Source: Micromonospora echinofusca (lineage in GTDB: Bacteria; Actinomycetota; Actinomycetes; Mycobacteriales; Micromonosporaceae). From it: 64,000 bases of DNA. The stretch's first letter is position 1; every line of letters starts with the position of its first letter. The position numbers and the translations under genes were made by a program. Shown one piece after another: positions 23,285 to 31,549 of the stretch. The notes beneath the pieces were generated by a model. That model was given only the letters and a program-made list of their open reading frames with translations, was not told where the DNA came from and did not search any database. Location of the stretch: the NCBI RefSeq assembly GCF_900091445.1, contig NZ_LT607733.1, forward strand, positions 4,305,001 to 4,369,000, written 5' to 3'.

Positions 23285-24250
23285 GTGAGTCGCACCCGGT
23301 CCCGCCGTGTCCGCCCGCGCCCCGTCCGTATGCCGGCACTGCTGGCGTTGCTGCTGCTGGTGACGTCGCCCGGCCTGGCCGGCTGTCAGGACGCCCCCGA
23401 CGCGCCGGTGCGGATCCGGATCGCGACCGGCAGCCCGACGGCGGTCTACCACGCCTTCGGGCAGTCGCTGGCGACCGTCCTCAACCGGGAACTGCCGGGC
23501 GTGCAGGCCAGCGTGGTGGTGACCGCCGCCTCGGCGGAGAACGTCCGGCTGGTCGGCTCCGGCGAGGCCGAGCTGGGTTTCACCCAGGCCGACGTGCTGC
23601 CGGCGGCGCCGGCGGCGCACCCCTCGGTGGTCGCGGTCGCCCGGGTCTACGACGACCTGCTGCACCTGGTCACCACCGCCGGCGGGCCCGTCCGCACGCT
23701 GGCCGACCTGCGCGGCCGGCGGGTGTCCGTGGGCGCGCCCGGCTCCGGTACCGAGATCACCGCCATCCGGCTGCTGGAGGTGGCGCGCCTGGGCGGCAAC
23801 CGGGTCCGCCAGGAGCGGCTCGGCCTCGACGACTCGGTGGCGGCGCTGCGGGCCGGCACGATCGACGCGTTCTTCTTCTCCGGCGGGCTGCCGGTCCGGG
23901 CGGTGGAGCAGCTCACGGACGACAGCGCGACCCGGATCGTCGACCTCGGCGAGTGGACGGGGCCGCTGCGCGCCAGCAACCCGGAGGTCTACGTGTCCCG
24001 GGACATCCCCCGCTCGGTGTACGGGACGGACCCGGTGACCACGGTGGCCAACCCGAACTTCCTGATCGTCCGAGCCGACCTGCCGGCGCCGCTGATCCGG
24101 GAGGTGACCCGGCTGCTGATGGAGCGCCGCCAGGAGTTGGCCGCCGCGCACCCGGCCGCCGGCCGGATGAGCCCCCGGTCGGCCATCGCCACCGCCCCGC
24201 TGCCGCTGCATCCCGGCGCCGCCGACTGGTACCGCAACGCCAAGCCCTGA
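23285..24250 (+). CDS. TAXI-family TRAP-type solute-binding lipoprotein
   Basis: About 321 residues. Residues 1-15 are basic, followed by a hydrophobic stretch MPALLALLLLVTSPGLAGC with lipobox LAGC, so it is a membrane-anchored binding protein. The TAXI core is visible: RIATGSPTAVYHAFGQSLAT, SAENVRLVGSGEAELGFTQA, VARVYDDLLHLVTT, the conserved VSVGAPGSGTEITAIRLLE, and TIDAFFFSGGLPVRAVEQL. These proteins bind small organic acids or amino acids for TRAP uptake. No TRAP permease is adjacent; instead a sensor kinase and response regulator face it, so it may serve as a sensory partner. GTG 23285 is chosen for the lipoprotein signal; ATG 23237 would add 16 residues. Confidence 0.88.
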   Translation: MSRTRSRRVRPRPVRMPALLALLLLVTSPGLAGCQDAPDAPVRIRIATGSPTAVYHAFGQSLATVLNRELPGVQASVVVTAASAENVRLVGSGEAELGFTQADVLPAAPAAHPSVVAVARVYDDLLHLVTTAGGPVRTLADLRGRRVSVGAPGSGTEITAIRLLEVARLGGNRVRQERLGLDDSVAALRAGTIDAFFFSGGLPVRAVEQLTDDSATRIVDLGEWTGPLRASNPEVYVSRDIPRSVYGTDPVTTVANPNFLIVRADLPAPLIREVTRLLMERRQELAAAHPAAGRMSPRSAIATAPLPLHPGAADWYRNAKP

Positions 24251-24261
24251 CCCGCCACCCC

Positions 24262-24398
24262 CGACTGCCACCACGCCGCCGGGCCCCTGACCGCCCCACC
24301 CCGGCGTCGCCGACGTCGGCCTGACCGAGCACATCGGGGTGCGCGACTGCCACCGCACCCTCGAACCCCTGACCGGCCACCCTCTGGCGTCGCTGTCG
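24262..24398. repeat. Imperfect direct repeat of about 52 bp
   Basis: Two copies begin cgactgccacc at 24262 and 24344, followed in both by cccctgaccg and ggcgtcgc at matching spacing, with roughly three quarters of positions identical. They fill the gap between the TAXI gene and the palindrome at 24394. No function is evident. Confidence 0.45.
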
Positions 24399-24446
24399 AG
24401 CTGCCCCGTGCAGCGGGGCAGGTCTCATGGACGGGGCAGCTCGACA
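24394..24446. repeat. 53-bp palindromic element with competing hairpins
   Basis: Perfect 16-bp inverted arms (24394-24409 and 24431-24446; arm tgtcgagctgccccgt). The left arm can instead pair locally, tgccccg with cggggca (24402-24408 with 24414-24420), so two structures exclude each other. It lies between convergent ends of the TAXI and sensor-kinase genes and may be a bidirectional terminator or a REP-like element. Confidence 0.6.
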
Positions 24447-24458
24447 GGCCCGACGGGC

Positions 24459-25976
24459 TCAGCGCTCGGCCGCCCCCGCCGGGAGCGACTCGGCAGCGTC
24501 GTCGCGGGCCGGCGCGGCAGGAGCACCGGACACGGGGTCGGCGGGAGCACCGGACACGGGGTCGGCGGGAGCGGCGTCGCCACGCGCGGGGTCGGTGGGG
24601 GCGGGGGCGTCAGGGGCGGGGAACCAGAGGCCCGCGACCAGCCCCCGTGGCTCGCCGCCGCGCATGGTCAGCCGCCCGTCCGAGGCGTCGACCAGCACGG
24701 CGACGATGGTGAGGCCCAGCCCGGCCCCGTCGACGTTCTGCACCTCCGGGGCCCGCCAGAACCGCTCGGTCGCCTGGCCGAGCTGGCTCGCCGTCATGCC
24801 CGGCCCGGTGTCGCGGACCTCCAACGCCGTGCCGTCGCCGTCGTGCCGGACGGTCACCGTCACCTCGCCACCGGCGTCGCTGAACTTCACCGCGTTGTCG
24901 ATCAACGCGTCCAGGGCCTGGTCGATGGCGGTCGGCACGGTGCGCGCGTACGCCGGGGCGTCCTCGGCCACCAGTCGCAGGGCGATGCGGCGGTGCCGGG
25001 CCAGCGGGTCCCAGGCGGCGACCCGGGACGCGGCGACGGCCGCCGCGTCGACGGTGACCCGCTGGTTCTCCCGCCGTTCGGCGCGGGCCAGGGTCAGCAG
25101 CGCGTCCAGCACGAGCGCCAGCCGGTCGGTCTCCTCCAGGGCCAGCTGGTGCTCGGCGCGCCCGTCGGCGTCGGTCAGGCTCGGTCCCAGCTCCTCCACC
25201 CGCAGCCGCAGCGCGGTCAGCGGGTTGCGCAGTTGGTGGCTGGCGTGCGCGACGAACGCCCGCTGCCGGTCCATCACGTCGGAGACGACGTCGGCCATGT
25301 GGTTGAAGCTGGCCGCCAGGCGGCGCAGTTCCGGCGGGCCGAGCCGGTGCTGCACCCGCGCGCCCCGGTCCCCCTCGGCGATCTCGTGGGTGACCGCGTC
25401 CAGCTCGGTGACCGGGCGCAGCACCCATCCGGCCAGCCCGAACGCGGTCAGCACGCAGGCCAGCACGGCGAGCAGCCCCGTGCCGGCCAGCGCCAGCCAC
25501 CACACCGTCACGGCCCGCCGGACCGCGTCTGCGGGCGTGGTGATGACCACCGCCCCGAGCACCTCACCGCCGTCGTTGATCGGCACCGCCACCACGATCG
25601 GCCCGTCGACCCAGGGCCAGACCGACTCCGGCCCGCTGGCCTGCTGGCCGGAGAGCGCGGTGTCCAGCGCCTCGTGGGAGCCGGGGGCCGGCTGCCAGCT
25701 CTCCGAGGCCGCCACCGTCCGGCGGTCCCGGTCCACCACCGCCGCGCCGATGCCGTACAGGGCGTCGTAGCTGCGCAGCTCGTTGTCGAGCGGGCCGGGG
25801 GTGCCACCCCGCAGTGCCGGCCCGGCCAGCGAGGCGAACCGGGTGGCGTCGGCGAGCCGGTCGGCGCGTACCCGGTCGGTCTCCCGGGTCGCCAGGGTTA
25901 TCGCCAGCGGGGTCTCCAGCGCGATCAGCACCAGCACCATGAGCAGCAGGTAGCTGATCACCAGTCGACGTCGCAC
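24459..25976 (-). CDS. Two-component sensor histidine kinase
   Basis: 505-residue membrane kinase. TM1 covers about residues 6-28, an extracytoplasmic sensor 29-155, TM2 about 156-184, HAMP 184-235, HisKA with the phospho-accepting His in SHQLRNPL (H247), and a HATPase domain with the N box DNAVKFSDAGG, G1 VRDTGPGM and G2 GAGLGLTIV. The C-terminal 45 residues are Ala/Pro-rich and contain a duplicated 8-residue unit (ADPVSGAP), encoded by two 24-bp direct repeats (24520-24543, 24544-24567). It follows the response regulator by nine bases, so both are co-transcribed. It faces the TAXI binding protein, a possible ligand presenter. Confidence 0.93.
   Translation of the reverse strand: MRRRLVISYLLLMVLVLIALETPLAITLATRETDRVRADRLADATRFASLAGPALRGGTPGPLDNELRSYDALYGIGAAVVDRDRRTVAASESWQPAPGSHEALDTALSGQQASGPESVWPWVDGPIVVAVPINDGGEVLGAVVITTPADAVRRAVTVWWLALAGTGLLAVLACVLTAFGLAGWVLRPVTELDAVTHEIAEGDRGARVQHRLGPPELRRLAASFNHMADVVSDVMDRQRAFVAHASHQLRNPLTALRLRVEELGPSLTDADGRAEHQLALEETDRLALVLDALLTLARAERRENQRVTVDAAAVAASRVAAWDPLARHRRIALRLVAEDAPAYARTVPTAIDQALDALIDNAVKFSDAGGEVTVTVRHDGDGTALEVRDTGPGMTASQLGQATERFWRAPEVQNVDGAGLGLTIVAVLVDASDGRLTMRGGEPRGLVAGLWFPAPDAPAPTDPARGDAAPADPVSGAPADPVSGAPAAPARDDAAESLPAGAAER
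24520..24567. repeat. Two exact 24-bp tandem repeats in the kinase C-terminus
   Basis: Two identical 24-base units starting ggagcaccggacacgg at 24520 and 24544. Being a multiple of three, they add eight residues per unit to the Ala/Pro-rich tail without changing frame. Confidence 0.9.
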
Positions 25977-25985
25977 GGCGTCACC

Positions 25986-26642
25986 TCACTCGCCGCGCAG
26001 CCGGTAGCCGACCCCGCGTACGGTCTCCACCAGGCCGGGGTCGCCCAGCTTGCCGCGCAGCGACCCGACGTGCACCTCGACGGTGTGCCCGTCGCCCCAG
26101 GTGGTGCCCCAGGCGTCGAGCAGGATCCGGTCCCGGGCGACCGCCACCCCGGGCTGCCGGGCCAGGGAGAGCAGGACGTCGAACTCCTTGCGGGTCAGCG
26201 CCACCGCCCGGCCCTCGACGGTGACCGTACGGGCGGCGACGTCGACGCGTACGGGCCCCACCTCGATCAGGTTGCGCTCCGGGACGGCGTGCGCCGCCCG
26301 CCGCAGCACCGCCTCGATGCGCGCCTGGAGCTCGGTCATGGAGAAGGGCTTGACCACGTAGTCGTCCGCGCCCAGCCGCAACCCGAGCACCCGGTCCCGT
26401 TCCTCGCCCCGGGCGGTGACCGCGATGATGCCGAGCTGGCTGCTGCGCCGCCGCAGCTCCCGGCACAGGTCGGTGCCGTCCCCGTCGGGCAGGGTCAGGT
26501 CCAGCAGCACGAGGTCGCAGGGGGCCGCGCAGAGGGCGGCGGCGACGGTCGCGGCGTGCTCCACCTCGTACCCCCGGCGGGTGAGGGCGGCGGAGAGCGC
26601 GGCGGCCACCCGGCGGTCGTCCTCGACCAGCAGGATGCGCAC
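25986..26642 (-). CDS. OmpR/PhoB-family response regulator
   Basis: 218-residue regulator. The receiver domain has the acidic pair in LLVEDDRRV (residues 5-13), the phospho-acceptor D48 in LVLLDLTLPDGDG, the Thr of VTARGEERD and the Lys of DYVVKPFSMTEL. The C-terminal winged helix (about 125-218) shows LTRKEFDVLLSLARQPGVAV and GDGHTVEVHVGSLRGKL with the terminal VRGVGYRLRGE. It is first in an operon with the kinase (nine-base gap). A dyad at 26652-26679 just upstream may be an autoregulatory operator. The TctD/QseB-like layout suits sensing of an external solute. Confidence 0.95.
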   Translation of the reverse strand: MRILLVEDDRRVAAALSAALTRRGYEVEHAATVAAALCAAPCDLVLLDLTLPDGDGTDLCRELRRRSSQLGIIAVTARGEERDRVLGLRLGADDYVVKPFSMTELQARIEAVLRRAAHAVPERNLIEVGPVRVDVAARTVTVEGRAVALTRKEFDVLLSLARQPGVAVARDRILLDAWGTTWGDGHTVEVHVGSLRGKLGDPGLVETVRGVGYRLRGE

Positions 26643-26651
26643 CCGGGGCCC

Positions 26652-26679
26652 CCATTCGTCGGTCTGTCGACCCGAATGG
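26652..26679 (-). promoter_or_regulatory. Dyad upstream of the response regulator
   Basis: ccattcg and cgaatgg (26652-26658, 26673-26679) flank ggtc/gacc (26661-26664, 26669-26672), ten bases ahead of the start codon. It could be an operator or a leader hairpin. Confidence 0.4.
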
Positions 26680-26784
26680 TGGCAGAAGTACGCCCGCCAC
26701 GGGAGAGCCGGCCCCGCACGGACCGCTCCCGGGACGGGGCGGGCGGGGCGGCCGGGGCGGGCCGGCAGCGGGCCGGCCGGCAGG

Positions 26785-27096
26785 TCAGAGGCCGAAGACC
26801 TCGTCGGCCGTGGCGTCGCGGACCCCGTCGACGAACCCCCGGAAGCCTGGGTCGTCGTGGCTGGCGGGCACGCTGGTGACGAGCTCGCCGGTGGCCTGGG
26901 TGACCGCGTCGACCAGGGGCGGGTAGTCGACCTCGGCGTCCGCGAGGGTGTCGTCGTCGGCCTGGCCGAGGTTGATCACGTGCTGCACGTCGTCGGTCGG
27001 CGTGTCCGGGTCGGCGGCCCACTCGCCGCCGGCCCGGTGGCACTCGTCGTACAGCGCCCGCTGGCTGTCGGTCCAGTCCTCGTCGTAGCTCTCCAT
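26785..27096 (-). CDS. Small acidic protein of unknown function
   Basis: 103 residues, strongly acidic, beginning MESYDEDWTDSQRALYDECH and containing VQHVINLGQADDDTLADAEV and SVPASHDDPGFRGFVDGVRD. No family is recognised and no membrane segment is present. ATG 27096 is chosen because GGAGGG lies six bases ahead; the ATG at 27102 would sit directly against that site. The acidic composition and G/C-ending codons support a real gene. The divergent DUF952 gene starts 115 bp away. Confidence 0.72.
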   Translation of the reverse strand: MESYDEDWTDSQRALYDECHRAGGEWAADPDTPTDDVQHVINLGQADDDTLADAEVDYPPLVDAVTQATGELVTSVPASHDDPGFRGFVDGVRDATADEVFGL

Positions 27097-27199
27097 CGCC
27101 ATCCCTCCGCGACCCGCTGCCCCGAGCATGCCCGTCGGCGGCGGCCACCCGGGGCGGTACCGGGAAACCGGGACGGCCGCGGGCGGGACCGGCCGCGCG

Positions 27200-27205
27200 T
27201 AGGCT
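27200..27205 (+). promoter_or_regulatory. Putative -10 box of leaderless DUF952 gene
   Basis: TAGGCT ends six bases before the GTG at 27212. Confidence 0.5.
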
Positions 27206-27211
27206 GCCCGG

Positions 27212-27550
27212 GTGATCTACAAGCTGCTCACCACCACCGAGTGGGACGACGCGCTGGCCGCGGGCCACTTCGAGGGTACGGCGGCGGACCGGCAGTCCGG
27301 GTTCGTCCACCTCTCCGGCGCCGACCAGGTGGTCGAGACCGCCCGGCGGCACTACGCCGGCGCCACCGGGCTGACCCTGCTGACCGTCGACCCGGACCGG
27401 CTGGGCGTCGCGCTGCGCTGGGAGCCGTCGCGCGACGGCGCGCTCTTCCCGCACCTGTACGGCCCGCTGCCGGTGCCCGCCGTCGTGGCCGCCGACGCGC
27501 TGCCCGCCGACCGGCCGGCCGCCGACGCGGTGGCGGCGCTGCTCGGCTGA
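27212..27550 (+). CDS. DUF952 domain-containing protein
   Basis: 112 residues covering a whole DUF952 domain: start MIYKLLTTTEWDDALAAGHF, then QSGFVHLSGADQVVETARRH, LTLLTVDPDRLG and the ending FPHLYGPLPVPAVV. Family members are small cytosolic proteins of unknown activity, structurally related to ADP-ribosyl-transferase-like folds by published suggestion, which I cannot test here. Transcription is probably leaderless. Confidence 0.88.
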   Translation: MIYKLLTTTEWDDALAAGHFEGTAADRQSGFVHLSGADQVVETARRHYAGATGLTLLTVDPDRLGVALRWEPSRDGALFPHLYGPLPVPAVVAADALPADRPAADAVAALLG

Positions 27551-27558
27551 GGGGTCGC

Positions 27559-27564
27559 TATGCT
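27559..27564 (+). promoter_or_regulatory. Putative -10 box for the N-acetyltransferase transcript
   Basis: TATGCT is the closest match to TATAAT in this intergenic space. Initiation near 27571 would give a GC-rich leader of about 139 bases. No -35 is clear. Confidence 0.4.
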
Positions 27565-27709
27565 ACGCCGAGTCCGCTCCCCCGGGCTCGCCTCCGCGCC
27601 CCGGGGCGGGTGTGGCAGAACCGATCCGCGCGATCGACGCCCGCCCGGCGTACGCCGACGTGGATCACCGACGGCGCGACGCCGCGCCCCGAGCCATGCG
27701 AGTTGAAGG

Positions 27710-28252
27710 ATGACTGACAGCAGTTCCCTGTCCCCCTCCGTCTTCGTCCACCCGACGGCCGACGTCGAGGAGGGTGCCCGCGTCGGCGACGGCACGAAGG
27801 TCTGGCACCTGGCCCACGTCCGGTCCTCGGCGCAGGTCGGCGCCGGCTGCGTCATCGGCCGCAACGTGTACGTCGACGCCGGCGTCACGGTCGGCGACCT
27901 GGTGAAGATCCAGAACAACGTCTCGGTCTACCAGGGCGTCACCATCGAGGACGAGGTCTTCGTGGGCCCGTGCGCCGTCTTCACCAACGACTTCCGGCCC
28001 CGGGCGCAGAACCCGGACTGGACGATCACCCCGACCCTGGTCCGCAGGGGCGCGTCGATCGGCGCCAACGCCACCCTCGTCTGCGGCATCGAGGTCGGCG
28101 AGTACGCGATGATCGCCGCAGGGTCCGTGGTGACCCGGGACGTGGCGCCGTACCAGCTCGTCGCCGGCAACCCGGCGCGCCCGAAGGGCTGGGTCGACGA
28201 GCGCGGCGAGGTCGTCTCGCGGGACGTGGACAACCCGCCGCAGCGGGGCTGA
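27710..28252 (+). CDS. WbpD/WlbB-like UDP-3-amino-sugar N-acetyltransferase
   Basis: 180-residue left-handed beta-helix acetyltransferase. It matches the WbpD/WlbB type that acetylates the 3-amino group of UDP-2-acetamido-3-amino-hexuronic acid: HPTADVEEGARVGDGTKVWH near the start, GAGCVIGRNVYVDAGVTVG, KIQNNVSVYQGVTIEDEVFV, the loop VFTNDFRPRAQNP with the catalytic region, and IGANATLVCGIEVGEYAMIA. The dehydrogenase, oxidase and aminotransferase of the same pathway are elsewhere in the window (30262-31545, 43977-46120), which supports this specific role. It is transcribed alone toward a 13-bp hairpin. Confidence 0.88.
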   Translation: MTDSSSLSPSVFVHPTADVEEGARVGDGTKVWHLAHVRSSAQVGAGCVIGRNVYVDAGVTVGDLVKIQNNVSVYQGVTIEDEVFVGPCAVFTNDFRPRAQNPDWTITPTLVRRGASIGANATLVCGIEVGEYAMIAAGSVVTRDVAPYQLVAGNPARPKGWVDERGEVVSRDVDNPPQRG

Positions 28253-28255
28253 ACG

Positions 28256-28301
28256 GACGCGGGGGCGGCGCCCGGCACCGGCCGGACCCCGCCCCCGCGT
28301 C
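28256..28301. terminator. Bidirectional terminator hairpin
   Basis: A perfect 13-bp stem (28256-28268 with 28289-28301) lies between the convergent acetyltransferase and TagF-like genes. Confidence 0.75.
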
Positions 28302-28307
28302 GACACG

Positions 28308-30059
28308 TCAGCCGCAGAGGCGGTCGACCTCCGCCCGGAACCGGTCCATCGGGTTCGGCTCGTCCGGGCCCAGCAGGTACGTCTTCAGCTCCCGGCGCGC
28401 CTCGGTCATCGGGTCGTCACCGGCCCGGGTCACCGCGACGATCTTCGCCAGCTCGCCGCAGTCCGCCCCGAGCAGGTACGCGGCCCGCGCCGTCGGGTAC
28501 CGGCGGCGGAACTCGTCCTCGGGCAGCCCGGCCGGGTTCGCCACGACGTACGGCCGCTGGCTCTGCATGAAGTCCGAGACCACGCTGGAGATGTCGCTGA
28601 CCAGCAGGTCGGTCTGGTTGAAGCAGTCGAACAGCCCCGGCGCCCGGCCGGTGACCACGAGGTGCGCCCGACCGGTCAGCGAGGTCGCGTCGGTCTGCCC
28701 GCCGGCGGCCCGGATCCGCCGGACGATCCGGTCGTTGACCGACCGGGCCTTGGCCGACCGGCTGCCGGTGAGCGGGTGCGGCTTGTAGATCACCCGCACC
28801 CCCGGGGTGGCGATCAGGCCGGCGACGATCCGCTCGCCCATCAGCACCACGGAGGTGTGGTAGACCTCCTCCTCCAGCCAGCCCTCCCAGGTCGGTGCGT
28901 ACAGCACGGTGAACGGTCGGTCGGTGGCCGCCGAGCCGAAGGTGTGCACGCCGGCGAGCTGCGGCCGGCCGATCTCGACGATGTCGCGGTCGAGCACGCC
29001 GACGCCGCTGAGGGCGTACCGTTCCCGCCCCGCCGGGCCGGCCACCCAGACCTCGTCGTACACCTTGCTGTAGGGGTTGACGCTGGCCTGCTTGTCGCTG
29101 TCGCCGTGGCCGACGAAGACGTGCTTCACGCCGGGCTCGCGCAGCAGGTGGATGTTGGCGCCCACGTTCGCCACGTAGAGGGCGGCCCGGAGGCTGCCCA
29201 GTTCGAGGTTCATGAAGTCGGTACCGGCGGGTACGCAGACGACCGGCAGGCGGGTGTCCGCGAGCGCCCGGAACGCCTCCTCCTGGCGCATCAGCACCAC
29301 CGCCCGGCGGCCCGTCGCCTCGACCGGGGCGAGCCACATGTTGGCCTGGTAGACGTCCTTGACCGGGCCGGCGAAGTAGAGGGCGAGGTCCGGCTGCTCC
29401 CGGGCGAGCCAGCTCTGCACGACCGGCAGCGCCGAGGTGGCCCGGCCCCGCCCGCGCAGCCACGTCAGCGCGAGCACCGCGGCGACCAGCGCCCCCGCCA
29501 CCAGAGTCACCGCCGCGGTGAGCACCACCGGCGCCGCCTCGTCGGCCAGCACCGCGACCACGGCGGCCGGCACCAGCAGCAGGTTCAGCAGGGGCAGCCG
29601 CTCCCCCTCGACGGCGACGGCCCAGGCCGGCGGTCGGGGCGCCCCGGAGGACCCCCCGAGGTCGATGTTGCGGACGAAGGCGACGGCGGCGGCGCCCCGC
29701 TCGCCGAGGCGCGCCAGCACCCCCGTGCCGAGGGCGAGCGCCAGCAGCACCGCGGGCAGCAGCAGGACCAGGACCAGCGCCGTCGGGCCGGGGCGCAGCG
29801 CCGTCACGATCAGCAGGACGACCGCCAGGTCCCGGGCCAGGTGCCGGTGGAGCTGCCCGATCCCGGCCTTCTCCAGCAGTTCGGCGCCGGCCGGCCGGCG
29901 CAGCAGGGTGAGTTCGCCACCGATGGCGGCCAGGCCGGCGAGCGAGAAGGGGATCACCCAGCCGAGGGCCCCGGCCAGCACCATGACGGCGTACGACAGC
30001 AGCAGCGCGCCGATGAGGCCGGCGTCCGGCTGCCTGCGCAGTTTGCTGAACAAAGACAC
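28308..30059 (-). CDS. TagF-like CDP-polyol phosphotransferase with hydrophobic N-terminus
   Basis: About 583 residues. The N-terminal half (about 15-235) holds five or six membrane-type helices (LIGALLLSYAVMVLAGALGW, ALVLVLLLPAVLLALALG, VLTAAVTLVAGALVAAVLAL). The C-terminal half is a glycerophosphotransferase-type GT-B domain with FVGHGDSDKQASVNPYSKVY (a His-Gly catalytic motif), VLYAPTWEGW, VIYKPHPLTG and LLVSDISSVVSDFM, as in TagF/TagB. It should transfer a polyol phosphate to a growing wall polymer. It is a paralog of 50435-52162. GTG 30059 gives VSLFSKLRRQPDAG; TTG 30053 has better spacing from GGGGAG. A TTAAGG box lies at about 30100. Confidence 0.82.
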   Translation of the reverse strand: MSLFSKLRRQPDAGLIGALLLSYAVMVLAGALGWVIPFSLAGLAAIGGELTLLRRPAGAELLEKAGIGQLHRHLARDLAVVLLIVTALRPGPTALVLVLLLPAVLLALALGTGVLARLGERGAAAVAFVRNIDLGGSSGAPRPPAWAVAVEGERLPLLNLLLVPAAVVAVLADEAAPVVLTAAVTLVAGALVAAVLALTWLRGRGRATSALPVVQSWLAREQPDLALYFAGPVKDVYQANMWLAPVEATGRRAVVLMRQEEAFRALADTRLPVVCVPAGTDFMNLELGSLRAALYVANVGANIHLLREPGVKHVFVGHGDSDKQASVNPYSKVYDEVWVAGPAGRERYALSGVGVLDRDIVEIGRPQLAGVHTFGSAATDRPFTVLYAPTWEGWLEEEVYHTSVVLMGERIVAGLIATPGVRVIYKPHPLTGSRSAKARSVNDRIVRRIRAAGGQTDATSLTGRAHLVVTGRAPGLFDCFNQTDLLVSDISSVVSDFMQSQRPYVVANPAGLPEDEFRRRYPTARAAYLLGADCGELAKIVAVTRAGDDPMTEARRELKTYLLGPDEPNPMDRFRAEVDRLCG

Positions 30060-30097
30060 TCTCCCCTGTCGATCACCGGCGAATCCGGGCAGGTGCG

Positions 30098-30105
30098 ACC
30101 TTAAC
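30098..30105 (-). promoter_or_regulatory. GTTAAGGT box upstream of the first TagF-like gene
   Basis: gttaaggt on the minus strand, with TAAGGT as possible -10, lies 39-46 bases before the start. The same eight bases precede the Bcs1-like gene at 48825-48832. Confidence 0.35.
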
Positions 30106-30213
30106 GTGGCATGTCCTTCGAGTATTGCCGGGGTGTCGCGTGGCCCACCGGCGGGCGGCGTGCCGGCCCACGGCGGCACCCCGCTCGACGCGACGGCACC
30201 CCCGTTCGACGCG

Positions 30214-30247
30214 ACGGGGCCCCGGCCGTTGTCGACCGGGGCCCCGT
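30214..30247 (-). terminator. Terminator hairpin of the dehydrogenase operon
   Basis: A perfect 12-bp stem (30214-30225 with 30236-30247) begins 15 bases after the dehydrogenase stop. It separates this operon from the TagF-like gene on the same strand. Confidence 0.75.
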
Positions 30248-30261
30248 GACGCGACGGCGGA

Positions 30262-31545
30262 TCAGCCGCCGATGACCACCCGCCGTACGCCCGCCCAGCG
30301 GGCCGGGTCGGTGACCCGACGGCCGTCCACCAGGACGGTCACGCCGGGCAGGTCGGACGGGCTGAGGGTGCGGTACTCCGCGTGGTCGGCCTGCACCACG
30401 GCCGCGCCCAGGGACTCGCCGGCGTACGGCGGCAGGCCGTGCGCGGTGAGCTCCTCGGCGGTGTACATCGGGTCCGAGACGTAGGGCCGGGCGCCCCGCT
30501 GCCGCAGCGCCTCCACGGTCGGGAAGACACCGGAGAAGGCGGTCTCCTTGACCCCGCCCCGGTAGGCGGCGCCCAGCACCAGCACCCCGACGTCGGTCAG
30601 GTCGCCGTACGCGGCGGCGAGCAGGTCCACCGCGTACTCCGGCATGGCCGCGTTGGCCTCGCGGGCGGAGCGGACGACGGTGGCCGCCGGGTCGTTCCAC
30701 AGGTACATGCGGGGGTAGATCGGGATGCAGTGCCCGCCGACCGCGATGCCCGGCCGGTGGATGTGGCTGTACGGCTGCGAGTTGCACGCCGCGATGACCT
30801 TCGTGACGTCCACGCCGACGGTGTCGGCGAACCGGGCGAACTGGTTGGCCAGGCCGATGTTGACGTCCCGGTAGGTGGTCTCGGCCAGCTTGGCCAGCTC
30901 GGACGCCTCGGCGGAGCCGAGGTCCCACACGCCGTTGGGGTGCTCCAGGTCGGGCCGCTCGTCGAAGTCCAGCACCGCCTCGTAGAAGCGCACGCCGTGC
31001 GCCGCCGACGCCTCGTCGATGCCGCCGACGAGCTTCGGGTAGCGGCGCAGGTCGGCGAAGACCCGACCGGTGAGCACCCGCTCGGGGCTGAACACCAGGT
31101 GGAAGTCCTTGCCCGCAGTCAGCCCGGAGCCCTGCTCGAGCATCGGCGCCCAGCGGTTGCGGGTGGTGCCGACCGGCAGCGTGGTCTCGTAGCTGACGAG
31201 GGTGCCCGGCTTCAGGCCGGCGGCGATGGCGCGGGTCGCGTCGTCCATCCAGCCGAAGTCCGGCACGCCCTCGGCGTCCACGAAGAGCGGGACGACCACC
31301 ACGACCGCCTCGGACTCGGCGACCGCGGCGGCGGTGTCGGTGGTGGCGGTCAGCAGCCCGGCGGCCACCGTCTCCTTAAGCTTGACGTCCAGGTCGGTCT
31401 CGCCCGGGAAGGGCACGGCCCCGTCGTTGACCAGCCCGACGACCCGCTCGGAGACGTCGGCACCGATCACCCGGTGGCCCTTCGTGGCGAACTGCACGGC
31501 GAGCGGCAGGCCGATCTTCCCCAGCGCGACGACGCAGATGTTCAT
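30262..31545 (-). CDS. UDP-N-acetyl-hexosamine 6-dehydrogenase (WbpA/WecC type)
   Basis: 427-residue nucleotide-sugar dehydrogenase that oxidises C6 of a UDP-HexNAc to the uronic acid using two NAD. N-terminal Rossmann start MNICVVALGKIGLPLAVQFA (the usual G-x-GxxG reads ALGKIG), then SYETTLPVGTTR, FSPERVLTGR, the central helix SELAKLAETTYRDVNIGLAN and the catalytic Cys in PGIAVGGHCIPIYP. The C-terminal UDP-binding domain includes LVLGAAYRGGVKETAFS. It is last in an operon after the GT4 and GT2 genes (four-base spacing). With the WbpB-, WbpE- and WbpD-like genes it should lead to UDP-GlcNAc(3NAc)A; ManNAc as substrate cannot be excluded. Confidence 0.9.
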   Translation of the reverse strand: MNICVVALGKIGLPLAVQFATKGHRVIGADVSERVVGLVNDGAVPFPGETDLDVKLKETVAAGLLTATTDTAAAVAESEAVVVVVPLFVDAEGVPDFGWMDDATRAIAAGLKPGTLVSYETTLPVGTTRNRWAPMLEQGSGLTAGKDFHLVFSPERVLTGRVFADLRRYPKLVGGIDEASAAHGVRFYEAVLDFDERPDLEHPNGVWDLGSAEASELAKLAETTYRDVNIGLANQFARFADTVGVDVTKVIAACNSQPYSHIHRPGIAVGGHCIPIYPRMYLWNDPAATVVRSAREANAAMPEYAVDLLAAAYGDLTDVGVLVLGAAYRGGVKETAFSGVFPTVEALRQRGARPYVSDPMYTAEELTAHGLPPYAGESLGAAVVQADHAEYRTLSPSDLPGVTVLVDGRRVTDPARWAGVRRVVIGG

Positions 31546-31549
31546 GGAA

